The notes: a model not told the origin generated them from the sequence alone. Positions 49,967-58,176 are shown, counted from the first letter of the stretch. The stretch: DNA of 64,000 nucleotides from Nitrososphaerota archaeon (GCA_027339745.1 DAHWNW010000001.1:186001-250000), one strand, 5' to 3'. A program made the numbers and translations.

Positions 49967-50901
49967 CGCTCGCCACCCCGGCCTCTACCGACGCTCAAAT
50001 CAGACTGAATGGGCATAACGGAGCCCAGTTCAGGCCCTGTTTTCCACCCAAGCATACTTGTGGCGCACCACTTCAACACGACCTCTTCCTGTGGATCTAC
50101 CAGCACCCTTCATCGATGCTGAAACAGGCCGCTGAAGAAATGCACAAGCCATACAGTCTGATCACGAAGACGGCCCATAAGCTCCGGAAGCGCGCCGATT
50201 ACCGGGTCCTCTGCCCTTTCTGTTTCTCACCCGGACGAATTGATCATGCCGGAGGCGTTGGAGGAATTGCGTCAGATGCGACCGAAGATTCCTCATGTTG
50301 TGTGACATGTGGAATCGAATTCGACGGACGGCCGAGGCGGGAGGTCGATTTCGACTTACAGTCACCGGTCCATACCCTTCTGCCCGGTAGGGGTCTTGGT
50401 TCGTACCTCAAATTCAGTGAATACCAGAAGCTCGCCAGGCTCTCGATTTCCGGATCGGAAAAGGAAACCCTAACGGGTTCGCAAGTCAACAAGCTCGTCA
50501 ACAATCTAGCAGCCGTGATGAAGCAACAAGGGAATGGGAACGAGGATTCTCTAGTCAGCCATATCAAGAGTGACGTACTGCAGGTTCTGAAAGAAACATG
50601 TCCCGACGACAGGATTTCTGACGAAGCTTCGTCGATAGCGGAGGACGAAGTCAGAGAGTTCCGCTTGAGGTACCAACTCAAACACACCCCTCACGGTCTG
50701 CGAGAATCGATTGCCGCACGTGTTATTGGCAAGCTCGAGATCCTTCACCCGGAGTTACGCGGACGCCTTCGCCTTCCTGAACACACTTCCAAGCACAAGA
50801 AAGAGACTACCAGACTACCGCCTAAACCGTCAGCAGCGGCGTCAGATCTCGACTTCGAAAATGAAGAACGTGGGTTTTTAGGAAGTGAAGGTAATGAGTG
50901 A
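49963..50901 (+). CDS. Zinc-ribbon protein downstream of the primase/helicase
   Basis: From TTG 49963 (TTGA overlap) the protein has 312 residues. A helical N-terminal part (LFLWIYQHPSSMLKQAAEEM, resembling a winged helix) is followed by a zinc ribbon CPFCFSPGRIDHAGG to CVTCGIEFDGR, reminiscent of TFB/TFIIB ribbons, then a helical region and a basic tail. It probably assists replication or transcription of the element. No family assigned. Confidence 0.68.
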   Translation: MTLATPASTDAQIRLNGHNGAQFRPCFPPKHTCGAPLQHDLFLWIYQHPSSMLKQAAEEMHKPYSLITKTAHKLRKRADYRVLCPFCFSPGRIDHAGGVGGIASDATEDSSCCVTCGIEFDGRPRREVDFDLQSPVHTLLPGRGLGSYLKFSEYQKLARLSISGSEKETLTGSQVNKLVNNLAAVMKQQGNGNEDSLVSHIKSDVLQVLKETCPDDRISDEASSIAEDEVREFRLRYQLKHTPHGLRESIAARVIGKLEILHPELRGRLRLPEHTSKHKKETTRLPPKPSAAASDLDFENEERGFLGSEGNE

Positions 50902-50998
50902 ATCGAAAGCTGAGGAGATAGTAGTCTTGTCGAAGCGGGACTTTGACGAGATCATTGAAACGTTGAAGCGGGCCCGCGACCTACTTTCTAGGCTCTAG
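50894..50998 (+). CDS. Short helical protein, 34 residues
   Basis: From ATG 50894: VVLSKRDFDEIIETLKRA then RDLLSRL. It resembles the short dimerization helices often found at the ends of plasmid operons. The start overlaps the preceding stop by 8 nt and its end overlaps the convergent integrase gene by 18 nt. Confidence 0.42.
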   Translation: MSESKAEEIVVLSKRDFDEIIETLKRARDLLSRL

Positions 50999-52150
50999 CC
51001 GCTTTAGGATTTCGTCTACTTTCGCCTTAAGGTCCTCCAGTTCGACAGAGGACATTGCGAGCTCCCTCTGATCAAGAGGCGTCCCGCATCTACCACAGAA
51101 ACGCATCCCTGGCGAGTTCCTCTCCTGGCAGCGTGCGCACACCACAGGACGAAAGGCCGGTTCTGCAGGTTTGATTTCCTTCCCCGAGTACACACCTAGA
51201 AGCGCGTCGTCTACCGTCTTCTCGTCCTTGATGTGCGTGTAACGAGCCGCCATCCTCGAGCCCTTCGCCCACCCGTACCTGATCTCGAGAAGCCGTTCGT
51301 TGATGTTGTATGAAGCGTCCCGGGTCGCCGCTGAATGCCTGAAGAGGTGTGGGTAGATCCTCTTCTTGATTCCCGCCCTCCCTGCTACCCTGAGAATCGC
51401 TTCCCTCGTGGTCATGTACGCCATCCTCTTCCCTGCATTCCTCCCACTACCGACAGGGTTGATCCACAGGGGCGAGCTCGGCTCTGACCTGAAAGGGTGT
51501 TCGTCAATGTACCTGGTCAGAAGGGGCGCCGATGCTACGAGCCTTACGGATCTCGAACCGGTCTTCCCATGGACGTTGACCTTGGCACCGCTTTCATCGA
51601 ACGTTGCATCCTTGATCTCCATCCCCAAGAGCTCGCCGATCCTGAAGCCTCCTTCGTAGGCCACGGCAATCAGCGCCTTGTCCCTGGTCGAAGTCGCGGC
51701 CTCAATCATCTTCCTTGCTTCGTCCTCGGTGATAACCTCGGGCTCTTTCGTTTCGTTCTTCTTGATCGAGGTATCTACCCAGGCGACTTCCGGCGGGTAC
51801 TGTGTCTTCCTGTCCCCGTTCCCGTACCTCACGAACTTGTAGAACTTCTTGAGGATCTTCTTGTGGTCGGACTTCGTGTTGGCCGTGTACTCGGACGAGT
51901 GAATCTCAGCTACTAGCCGTTCAATGTCCTTCCGCGTTGCCGCTTTGAAGGTCCGCGGAGCGAGCCTCTTTCTGATGTCGACGAGGGTCCACGTGATCTT
52001 GTAAAGCCGCCCCGTGCTCAGTCCTTGGGCCTTCAGGTGGTCGAGGTAGGCCCTGATCAGCTTCCTGTCTTCCGGGCTCTCGACCAGGCCGTCGAGCCTC
52101 TTCAGGTACGAGGCCAGTTTCTTCCCGTAGAAGTGTATGTCTTCGGCCAT
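50981..52150 (-). CDS. Tyrosine recombinase (integrase)
   Basis: This 389-residue protein has a core-binding SAM-like domain (about residues 25-110) and a catalytic domain with Arg170 (AYEGGFRIGELL), Lys196, HLFR (His268, Arg271), Trp294 and Tyr304 (ARYTHI). A C-terminal zinc ribbon (CARCQERNSPGMRFCGRCG) and a helix follow. All catalytic residues are present, so it should be active. It is uninterrupted (not split as in SSV-type integration) and sits 44 nt from the right att repeat. Confidence 0.93.
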   Translation of the reverse strand: MAEDIHFYGKKLASYLKRLDGLVESPEDRKLIRAYLDHLKAQGLSTGRLYKITWTLVDIRKRLAPRTFKAATRKDIERLVAEIHSSEYTANTKSDHKKILKKFYKFVRYGNGDRKTQYPPEVAWVDTSIKKNETKEPEVITEDEARKMIEAATSTRDKALIAVAYEGGFRIGELLGMEIKDATFDESGAKVNVHGKTGSRSVRLVASAPLLTRYIDEHPFRSEPSSPLWINPVGSGRNAGKRMAYMTTREAILRVAGRAGIKKRIYPHLFRHSAATRDASYNINERLLEIRYGWAKGSRMAARYTHIKDEKTVDDALLGVYSGKEIKPAEPAFRPVVCARCQERNSPGMRFCGRCGTPLDQRELAMSSVELEDLKAKVDEILKRLEPRK

Positions 52151-52193
52151 CCCACCATGTAAAAGGGGTAAGGGCGTTATCGTGCAGATGGGT

Positions 52194-52207
52194 GCGCCCT
52201 GGCCGGG
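52194..52207 (+). repeat. Right attachment site (attR) core inside tRNA-Asp
   Basis: GCGCCCTGGCCGGG is identical to 42070-42083. Read on the tRNA strand it spans the base after the discriminator to position 61. The next base (T60) is unmatched, and beyond it lies the T-loop intron. Confidence 0.85.
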
Positions 52208-52208
52208 A

Positions 52209-52224
52209 CTTTCGTCTCAGTGAT
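52209..52224 (-). other. T-loop intron of tRNA-Asp (position 59/60)
   Basis: ATCACTGAGACGAAAG (16 nt, minus strand) interrupts the T-loop between A59 and T60; without its removal the T-arm cannot form. Introns here are rare and known mainly from some Thermoproteota. Confidence 0.78.
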
Positions 52225-52245
52225 TTCGAACCCGGGTCGCTGCCG

Positions 52246-52265
52246 CTCTGTCGGCTCTGAGCCGA
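52246..52265 (-). other. Canonical anticodon-loop intron of tRNA-Asp (37/38)
   Basis: TCGGCTCAGAGCCGACAGAG (20 nt, minus strand) contains the palindrome CGGCTC/GAGCCG. Its removal yields a perfect 7-nt loop with anticodon GTC. Confidence 0.82.
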
Positions 52266-52337
52266 TGACAGGGCAGCATACTGACCTCTATACGACCAGG
52301 GCGCCAGAAAGTGGTCAGCTCAGGGTGGTTTTAAGCT

Positions 52338-52472
52338 TCATACGCGCTCGAGGAAGTTATCCCCGCTCTGCAGAGGCGCGGGGCCGTGCTTGTGAGTAGA
52401 ACCGCATCGTTCCAAGTGCCTTTTGAACTTCTTCGCGCTTATCAGCTTACCGCATTTTGGACAGACTGGCAT
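52338..52472 (-). CDS. C2HC-type zinc-finger microprotein, 44 residues
   Basis: From ATG 52472: PVCPKCGKLISAKKFKRHLE then RCGSTHKHG. Cys-x2-Cys ... His-x3-Cys is a complete single zinc finger with a basic recognition-like helix. GTATAC (minus, about 52496-52501) lies 26 nt upstream, fitting leaderless transcription. It lies just upstream of tRNA-Asp in the same direction. ATG 52478 is an alternative start. Confidence 0.68.
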   Translation of the reverse strand: MPVCPKCGKLISAKKFKRHLERCGSTHKHGPAPLQSGDNFLERV

Positions 52473-52554
52473 GGTCATAGCCCTTCAGCCGAGGCGTATA
52501 CGGATTGTCGTCGGGTCGGAAAAGGTTGAATGCACGTCCGAGTTGGACGCGGTC

Positions 52555-53241
52555 GTGGAGCACGTGAGACGGTGCGGCTGGCCAATGCTGGACGAGCCGC
52601 TGTACCGGGAGTATCACGACAAGGAGTGGGGGGTCCCGCTGCACGACGACAGGTTCCTGTTCGAGTTCCTAGTGCTCGAGGGCGCCCAGGCGGGGCTCAG
52701 CTGGTACACCATTCTCAGGAAGCGTGAGAACTACCGGAGAGCCTTCGATGGGTTCGACCCGAAGAAAGTAGCGAAGTACGACCAACGGAAGGTCGACAGA
52801 CTCCTGTCTGACCCCGGCATCGTGAGGAACAGACTCAAGGTCAATTCTGCAGTCCAGAACGCGAAGGCGTTCGTGAAGGTCCAGGAGGAGTTCGGCTCGT
52901 TCGACGACTACCTCGGGAACTTCGTCGGCAGGAGGCCTAAGACGAACAGATGGCGGACGTTGAAGGACGTCCCTGCGGTGACCCCCGAAGCATCGGCAAT
53001 GAGCAAGGACCTCGTGAGCAGGGGCTTCGGGTTCGTCGGCCCCACAATCTGCTACGCCCATATGCAGGCGACAGGGATGGTGAACGACCACGTGACGAGC
53101 TGCTTCAGGCACAAGGAGATCGCCCATCTACTTAGAGCAAGCCCATCGCCTTCAGCCCGTCGACGACCTTCTTCGCCTCTGACTCCTCCAGAGGCAGGAG
53201 GGGGCGGCGGGGCGTGCCGCAGTCCAATCCCCTCTCCCTGA
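52555..53241 (+). CDS. tag: DNA-3-methyladenine glycosylase I
   Basis: It has the Tag signature YHDKEWGVPLHDDRFLFEFL and LEGAQAGLSWYTILRKRENY, with zinc ligands in RCGW, YHD and HVTSC. The enzyme excises 3-methyladenine from alkylated DNA. GTG 52555 or 52564 gives the expected N-terminus; the frame to 52423 is not used. The family domain ends near HKEIAHLL; the remaining ~35 residues are Pro/Ser/Gly-rich and lie antisense to the 3' end of the aldolase gene. Confidence 0.88.
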   Translation: MEHVRRCGWPMLDEPLYREYHDKEWGVPLHDDRFLFEFLVLEGAQAGLSWYTILRKRENYRRAFDGFDPKKVAKYDQRKVDRLLSDPGIVRNRLKVNSAVQNAKAFVKVQEEFGSFDDYLGNFVGRRPKTNRWRTLKDVPAVTPEASAMSKDLVSRGFGFVGPTICYAHMQATGMVNDHVTSCFRHKEIAHLLRASPSPSARRRPSSPLTPPEAGGGGGACRSPIPSP

Positions 53242-54019
53242 GTATCTCGTAATAGGACGAAATCGGGCTTTGCTTCACCAAATCCTTGAAGGCCTGCACC
53301 TGCTTCTGTGCCGCCAGGGCAGCCATGTGGTCTCCCTTGCGTTCAGCGGTCAGCATCGACTTGAACAGTTCGGGGAGGGCGTTGGCTCCCCCTGACACCA
53401 ACCCATCTGCACCCGAGTTGATTGCGAATAACCCGTACTCCTCCGTCCCGTTCATCACCGCGAAGGTCTCGGGTACCGCGTCTATCAGTTCGAGCAGGTG
53501 CAAGAAGTCCCGCGAAGAGTCCTTGATTCCAGAGAGCGTCCCCGCCTTGGCGAGGTCGGCTGTCGCCTTCGCTTGAAGGCTGTTCCCTGTGAGCTGTGGT
53601 ATGTTGTATCCGAGCACTGGGACTTCGACGGAAGCGGCGACGGCCTCGAAGTGTTTTGCCACAGCCCGTTCACCTGCCTTGTAGTAGTATGGGGTGAGGG
53701 TGGCCACTGCGTAGGCCCCCGCTTCTGCGGCATGACGCGCCAGCTCTACTGTCGAAGGGGTGTCAGGACCCCCCACCTGGACCACGACGGGGACCTTCCT
53801 TCGCGAAGCACCTATGACAGCCTCGGCCACAGTCTTCCTCTCTTCGAGACTGAGCATGGGTCCGAGGCCGGTGCTCCCGCAAGGGAAGATACCTTCGGCC
53901 CCCATCGAGACCTGGAAACGGACGAGCTTCGCCAGCCGGTCCACATCAACGCGTCCGTTGTCATCGAAGGGGGTCAGGAGCGCCGTGAAGAGACCTTTGA
54001 CCTTTGACGCCGACTTCAT
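53132..54019 (-). CDS. DapA/NAL-family aldolase or synthase
   Basis: This 295-residue protein has the family barrel with GSTGLGPMLSLEER, Schiff-base Lys in LSGIKDSSRD and Tyr in VLGYNIPQL. The usual GTTGE of dihydrodipicolinate synthase is changed to GSTGL, so a 2-keto-3-deoxy sugar acid aldolase or another pyruvate aldolase is more likely than DapA. It is a single gene overlapping tag by 110 nt. Confidence 0.8.
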   Translation of the reverse strand: MKSASKVKGLFTALLTPFDDNGRVDVDRLAKLVRFQVSMGAEGIFPCGSTGLGPMLSLEERKTVAEAVIGASRRKVPVVVQVGGPDTPSTVELARHAAEAGAYAVATLTPYYYKAGERAVAKHFEAVAASVEVPVLGYNIPQLTGNSLQAKATADLAKAGTLSGIKDSSRDFLHLLELIDAVPETFAVMNGTEEYGLFAINSGADGLVSGGANALPELFKSMLTAERKGDHMAALAAQKQVQAFKDLVKQSPISSYYEILRERGLDCGTPRRPLLPLEESEAKKVVDGLKAMGLL

Positions 54020-54739
54020 CAGGGCCCGGGCTTCACTCGGTCGGACTTATCCTTGCGCCCGGAAGCGCTTGCGGCGTCATTCAGGGTCGAGAGTAGCCGG
54101 ACCGGGGGCCGTCGAGGAACGCCACCGGTGGTTTCTTCTCTTACCCCAAACATCAATCCCCACATTACATCCGCCGAGGGTCCAACAGGAGGCCTGGCGT
54201 CAGAGCGGCCGTCCGGGGAGCCCGGCTCGTTTCGTCCATGCCATCCTCCCGGCCCGTCAGAAGTGCGCCAGAAGCAATTCAGCGTGTTCGCAGAGACGTA
54301 TGAGTCACTCCCGGTCTGAAAGCATGACAGAGTTTGCTGACTTGGTTTCCGTCCCCGGCTATTCAGACATTCCAGCTTCGGACGAGTGCCAGACTTCTGG
54401 ACGAGCAGGCTAACTGGGTCGAAACTGGGACCAGCCCAGCGGAGTTTCCTCGGCCTCAGAAAGAGTGCTCTTAGGACCGTATGCCTGGCGCCACCGCTGA
54501 AGGAGATGCTGACTGCATACACGAACCCCAATCAAGGTACGACGGCACCCATAGGTAAGTCCCGAAGGGGCGCCTAACTTGTGGGACGCCTATGTGGCGG
54601 GAACCCAACGCGGTGGTTCTAAGCTGAAAACTCTATATCACCTTGTGCCAAAACGACGGCAAGTCAGTTCTTGAAGTCGGTCCCCCCGATGCCGCGGCCA
54701 TTCCACTCACCCGTCTGCATGTCAGGAGTGAGGTAGAAA
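54020..54739. other. Intergenic region, 720 nt
   Basis: The frames present are short or of shadow-like composition, and no domain is recognised. A CTCTATATC box at about 54630-54638 may be a promoter, but the next start is 100 nt away. The stretch may hold gene remnants or an unrecognised RNA. Confidence 0.45.
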
Positions 54740-55393
54740 GTGGTACATCCATACTTCATCGAGAACTCCTTCCTGAGTATCGTCAGTGGGGCCGTCGCCC
54801 TGGCCGTCAGCTACTATGCGTTCAGATATAGGAGGGTTACCGGTTCAAACTTCCTCAGGCTCCTCAGCGTGGGGTTCATGCTTCTTGGGGTTGGCCTACT
54901 GGCGCAAGGCTCTATCTACCAGCTAGCGGCGTTCAATGTCGGGAGGTTCGCCAACAGGCAGGCGCTAGTGTACGGCGCAACGGGCGTGTACCTAGTCCTC
55001 CAGTCCGCTGCGTATCTGCTGATAGGGACAGGATACACCATACGTGTCCAAAGGGGGGAGCCCTCGAACGGGAACGGCTCAACAGCGTTCGCTGTTTTGG
55101 CCACCCCCCTACTTTTCGGCACGCTGGTCTTGGACGCCGGCGAACTCATCATATTGGTGCTCGTGTCTTTCGTAGTCTTTCAGGGGGCGATGGCGTACTC
55201 GGAGCAGAAGAACAGACTCTCGCTCTATGTGCTCCTTGCGTTCGCGCTGATCGCGCTATCGCATCTGGGAGAGCTGTTAGCCAGTCTGCTGGCGTCAGGG
55301 GACCTCTATCTCCTCGGAGGGGTTGCTCAGCTGGTTGGGTTCTGCCTCCTCCTACTTTTCGTCATCAGGAGCGGGAGACTTGGCTCAGCCTGA
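54740..55393 (+). CDS. Seven-TM-like membrane protein paired with a winged-helix regulator
   Basis: This 217-residue protein has about seven hydrophobic segments (for example SFLSIVSGAVALAVSYYAF and LLSVGFMLLGVGLLAQGS). No catalytic motif is seen. GAGGTAGAAA before GTG 54740 is a fair ribosome binding site. It overlaps the following regulator gene by 14 nt, so the pair may form a membrane sensor plus DNA-binding output. Confidence 0.65.
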   Translation: MVHPYFIENSFLSIVSGAVALAVSYYAFRYRRVTGSNFLRLLSVGFMLLGVGLLAQGSIYQLAAFNVGRFANRQALVYGATGVYLVLQSAAYLLIGTGYTIRVQRGEPSNGNGSTAFAVLATPLLFGTLVLDAGELIILVLVSFVVFQGAMAYSEQKNRLSLYVLLAFALIALSHLGELLASLLASGDLYLLGGVAQLVGFCLLLLFVIRSGRLGSA

Positions 55394-55664
55394 AAAGCAG
55401 AGAAGCACCATAAGAATCTACCTCGACATCCTGAGCGCGACAGCCGAGGAAGGCAACGCGAAGACGACCAGGTTGCTGCAGAGGGCGAACCTCCCTCACG
55501 ACAGGCTCATGAAGCACCTTGCCGAGCTGCAGAAGAGGGACCTCCTCGTCGAGTTCAACAATGGTGGCAACCGGTACTATGCCATCACCCCCAAGGGGCA
55601 GGACTTCGTGAAGGAAGTAAGGCGCGCCCAGAGCTTCCTGTCAGCCTTCGGCGTGCACATCTGA
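55380..55664 (+). CDS. HTH_45-like winged-helix regulator
   Basis: From TTG 55380 the protein has 94 residues: IYLDILSATAEEGNAKTTRL, LPHDRLMKHLAELQKRDLLV and YYAITPKGQDFVKEV. This is the short winged-helix type very common in Thermoproteota, often beside membrane proteins as here. It is translationally coupled to the preceding gene by overlap. Target unknown. Confidence 0.75.
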   Translation: MAQPEKQRSTIRIYLDILSATAEEGNAKTTRLLQRANLPHDRLMKHLAELQKRDLLVEFNNGGNRYYAITPKGQDFVKEVRRAQSFLSAFGVHI

Positions 55665-55778
55665 GACCTGGGCAGCCGCTTCTGAACGGTGCGTTCATAC
55701 GCAACGTCCTCTCGGGATATATAGGTCAGTAAGGACGTTCAAAGGGTTGGCCGGAGTCTGGCTGAGCGAGTGGAGCTA

Positions 55779-57056
55779 ATGAACGACCCTGTCATAATCT
55801 TCGGCGGGGACGGCTACATCGGGTGGCCTCTTGCTCTCCATCTTGCTTGGCGCACGGAGAAGGACGTAGTGATAGTCGACAACCTAGTGACCCGTCGATT
55901 GGTCGAGTCGGTGGGGTCGGACTCCCTGATTCCGATTGGGAGCCCATCGACGCGCGTGCTCGCGTATGAGCGTGCGTCGGGGAAGAGCAACCTGACCTTC
56001 GTCCGGGCGGACGCGAGAGACCCGAAAGAGGTTGATTGGGTCATATCGAAGTACCAGCCCGGAAGCGTAGTCCATCTTGCCCAGCAGAGGAGCGCGCCCT
56101 TCAGCATGATAGACCAGGAGCACGCGCTCTACACGGAACTGAACAACATAGCAACGAACCTGAACATAGTCTTCTCGATGACGAGGCACGTCCCCGGGGC
56201 GCACCTGTTGAAGATGGGGACCATGGGCGAGTATGGGACGCCGAACATAGAGATAACCGAGGGCCCGGTGGAGATACGGAGGGGCGGCCGGAGGCACAGG
56301 GCGATGTTCCCAAGGGCGGGGCAGAGCTGGTACCATCTGAGCAAGGTCTTCGACACCTACAACGTGCTGATGGCCAACAAGATACACGGCCTCAGGGCCA
56401 CTGACGTGATGCAAGGGGTGGTCTATGGGAGCAAGACCAATGAAGCAGTCGACGAACTGCTTTCCACGCGGTTCGACCTTGACTCAATCTGGGGGACAAT
56501 CATCAACAAGTACGTCGCGCAGGCGGTGGTCTACAACAACCTCCTCATCTATGGGAGGGGGAGGCAGACGAGGGGATATCTGTCCCTATACGACAGCATA
56601 AAGTGTCTGTCTCTGCTCCTCGACAACCCGCCCCCCGAAGGAGAGTACAGGGTGGTCAACCAGATCGACGAGACGTTCGACACAGTGCAGTTGGCTGAGA
56701 AGGTGAGGGACATCGCTGAAGAATTCGGGTATAGAGTGGGTTTTGAGAAGGTGAGGAACCCCAGAGTGGAGAGCGAGAGTCACTTCTACAAAGTGCAGCA
56801 CAAAGTCCTCCCCTCCCTCGGGTTCCACAGGACTAAGCAGATAGATGACGTCATCAGAGAGACATTCCAGGTCGTCATCAAGTACAAGCCGAGGGCATTG
56901 AAGATGAAGGCCCTGCTGGCGCCCTCCGTGACGTGGGAGGGGCGAAAGAAGATCACCTCGGACTCGTTCCAGCTGCCGAGGGACCTCACCGGCTGGCCAG
57001 TGTCACAGGAGCTGATGGAACTGGCTAAAGACCAGGCCGCAAAGGTTCCTTCGTAG
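55779..57056 (+). CDS. UDP-sulfoquinovose synthase (SQD1/Agl3-like)
   Basis: This 425-residue protein is an extended SDR with IIFGGDGYIGWPLALHLA, VVHLAQQRSAPFSMID, KMGTMGEYGTPNIEI, YHLSKVFDTYN (YxxxK), MQGVVYGSKTNEA and YGRGRQTRGYLS, all positions conserved in SQD1. The enzyme makes UDP-sulfoquinovose from UDP-glucose and sulfite, for sulfolipid in phototrophs and for N-glycans in Sulfolobus (Agl3). ATG 55779 follows GTGGAG. A glycosyltransferase and an MFS gene follow, as in a glycosylation operon. TATATAGG lies at about 55718-55725. Confidence 0.9.
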   Translation: MNDPVIIFGGDGYIGWPLALHLAWRTEKDVVIVDNLVTRRLVESVGSDSLIPIGSPSTRVLAYERASGKSNLTFVRADARDPKEVDWVISKYQPGSVVHLAQQRSAPFSMIDQEHALYTELNNIATNLNIVFSMTRHVPGAHLLKMGTMGEYGTPNIEITEGPVEIRRGGRRHRAMFPRAGQSWYHLSKVFDTYNVLMANKIHGLRATDVMQGVVYGSKTNEAVDELLSTRFDLDSIWGTIINKYVAQAVVYNNLLIYGRGRQTRGYLSLYDSIKCLSLLLDNPPPEGEYRVVNQIDETFDTVQLAEKVRDIAEEFGYRVGFEKVRNPRVESESHFYKVQHKVLPSLGFHRTKQIDDVIRETFQVVIKYKPRALKMKALLAPSVTWEGRKKITSDSFQLPRDLTGWPVSQELMELAKDQAAKVPS

Positions 57057-57117
57057 GCTCTTGGACGGGACACGAGCAACGGCAGCGAGCGTACAGCCTG
57101 GAGCCCCGGGCATCGGA

Positions 57118-58164
57118 ATGGAGTGTCTCCTCGTGGCTCCCACCGACCCCCTCACAGGGGGGCCTAGGACAGGGGCGCTCAGGAGGCTCCTCAACCCGCC
57201 CCCTGGGGTCAGGTACAAGCTCGTGACCGACAGACTGAGGTACCCGAAGCAGGCAGCCAACTATGAATTCAACCCGGTGAACGCCGCGATTGGGGCGGCG
57301 CGCTTCGCCTTAGAGCACCTCATCCCCATAGACCAGAAGGGAGCCGCAATGGTCCACTCTTTCTTCTGGGACGTCAGGAAGTTCGACCGCCGTTGGGTGC
57401 ATGAAAGCGACCAGTCGTTCGGCCAGTTCATGCGCGGGTACAACAACATAAGAGGGAAGGTTAACCGCCTTGCCAACCAGGGCTTCTCTTCTTACCTCAA
57501 TTCCAGATGGTGCGCTGGTGTGGTGACCTGGTCCGAATGGGCGAAAAGGGGTTTTGCCGAGGACGGGGTCGACGCTTCGAAGGTCTTCGTCGTCCCTCCG
57601 CCATTCGAGACGAACGACGAACGAGTGAGACATCAGGGGTGCAACATCCTCTACCTCGGTAGGGAATTCAAAAGGAAGGGGGGGGATGCCACCCTCCGCG
57701 CCTTCAGGTCGCTCAAGGGCGCGGCCGAGTGCAGGCTGACCTTTGTGGGCCCGTTAGGGACTGCCGAGGCAAGGAGGACGGTCAGATCTGACCCACGGAT
57801 CCGTCAGTCTGATAGCCTCTCGGGGGCGAGCCTTCAGCGCGAGGTGTGGCCTGCCGTGGACATCTTCATACTCCCGACCAATGCCGACGCCTTCGCCCTG
57901 GCCGTCGTAGACGCCATGAGAAGGGGGATACCTGTCGTCACGACGAGGCTCCCCCCCATCGCCGAGGTGGTCCAGGACGGAGTCTCAGGGCTCCTGTCCG
58001 ACAAGGGAGACGAAGACCGCCTGGGCAGCAACCTGCAGAAGCTTGTCGACGACCCAGCGTTGAGGCAGAGGATGGGTGAGAGCGCCAAGAAGAGGGTCGA
58101 GTCGATGTTTGCCCCTCGGAAGGTGGGCCTTGCTCTAAGGGAGGTATACTGCCACGGGGAGTGA
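57118..58164 (+). CDS. GT4-type glycosyltransferase
   Basis: This 348-residue protein from ATG 57118 has MECLLVAPTDPLTGG at the N-terminus, then NILYLGREFKRKGGD and the GT4 signature VDIFILPTNADAFALAVVDA followed by RRGIPVVTTRLPPIAEVV. It probably transfers sulfoquinovose or another sugar to a lipid or glycan, given the SQD1-like gene upstream. TTG 57061 would add 19 residues of low conservation. Confidence 0.83.
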   Translation: MECLLVAPTDPLTGGPRTGALRRLLNPPPGVRYKLVTDRLRYPKQAANYEFNPVNAAIGAARFALEHLIPIDQKGAAMVHSFFWDVRKFDRRWVHESDQSFGQFMRGYNNIRGKVNRLANQGFSSYLNSRWCAGVVTWSEWAKRGFAEDGVDASKVFVVPPPFETNDERVRHQGCNILYLGREFKRKGGDATLRAFRSLKGAAECRLTFVGPLGTAEARRTVRSDPRIRQSDSLSGASLQREVWPAVDIFILPTNADAFALAVVDAMRRGIPVVTTRLPPIAEVVQDGVSGLLSDKGDEDRLGSNLQKLVDDPALRQRMGESAKKRVESMFAPRKVGLALREVYCHGE

Positions 58165-58176
58165 ACGCGAGGCAGG

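Larger units (their letters stand above)
42070..52207. mobile_element. Integrated mobile element of about 10.1 kb in tRNA-Asp
   Basis: The segment is bounded by a 14-bp direct repeat equal to the 3' end of tRNA-Asp, with a tyrosine integrase next to the intact tRNA copy. Contents: excisionase-like HTH, small cysteine-rich and helical proteins, AT-rich repeat region, RHH regulator, GNAT toxin-antitoxin pair, HerA/FtsK-like ATPase, membrane protein, winged-helix and AbrB regulators, D5-type primase/helicase and zinc-ribbon replication-associated protein. Base composition is visibly less GC-rich than the flanks. I recognise no capsid or conjugation gene, so it may be an integrative plasmid or a virus with unrecognised structural proteins. 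Confidence 0.88.
52195..52302 (-). tRNA. tRNA-Asp(GTC) with two introns
   Basis: The acceptor GCCCTGG pairs with CCAGGGC, discriminator G73 is the archaeal Asp type, and the D-arm GTATAGAGGTCAGTAT is canonical. Removing 20 nt (52246-52265) gives the anticodon arm CTGCC-CTGTCAC-GGCAG (GTC), intron position 37/38. Removing 16 nt (52209-52224) restores T-arm CCGGG-TTCGAAT-CCCGG, intron position 59/60. Mature length is 72 nt; CCA is not encoded. GCTTAAAACC (minus) near 52328-52337 is the promoter box. Confidence 0.88.

Noticed and set aside
54019-54531. Minus-strand open frame of 170 codons between the aldolase and the membrane protein
   Set aside because: No domain, no ribosome binding site, no promoter in register and shadow-like composition.
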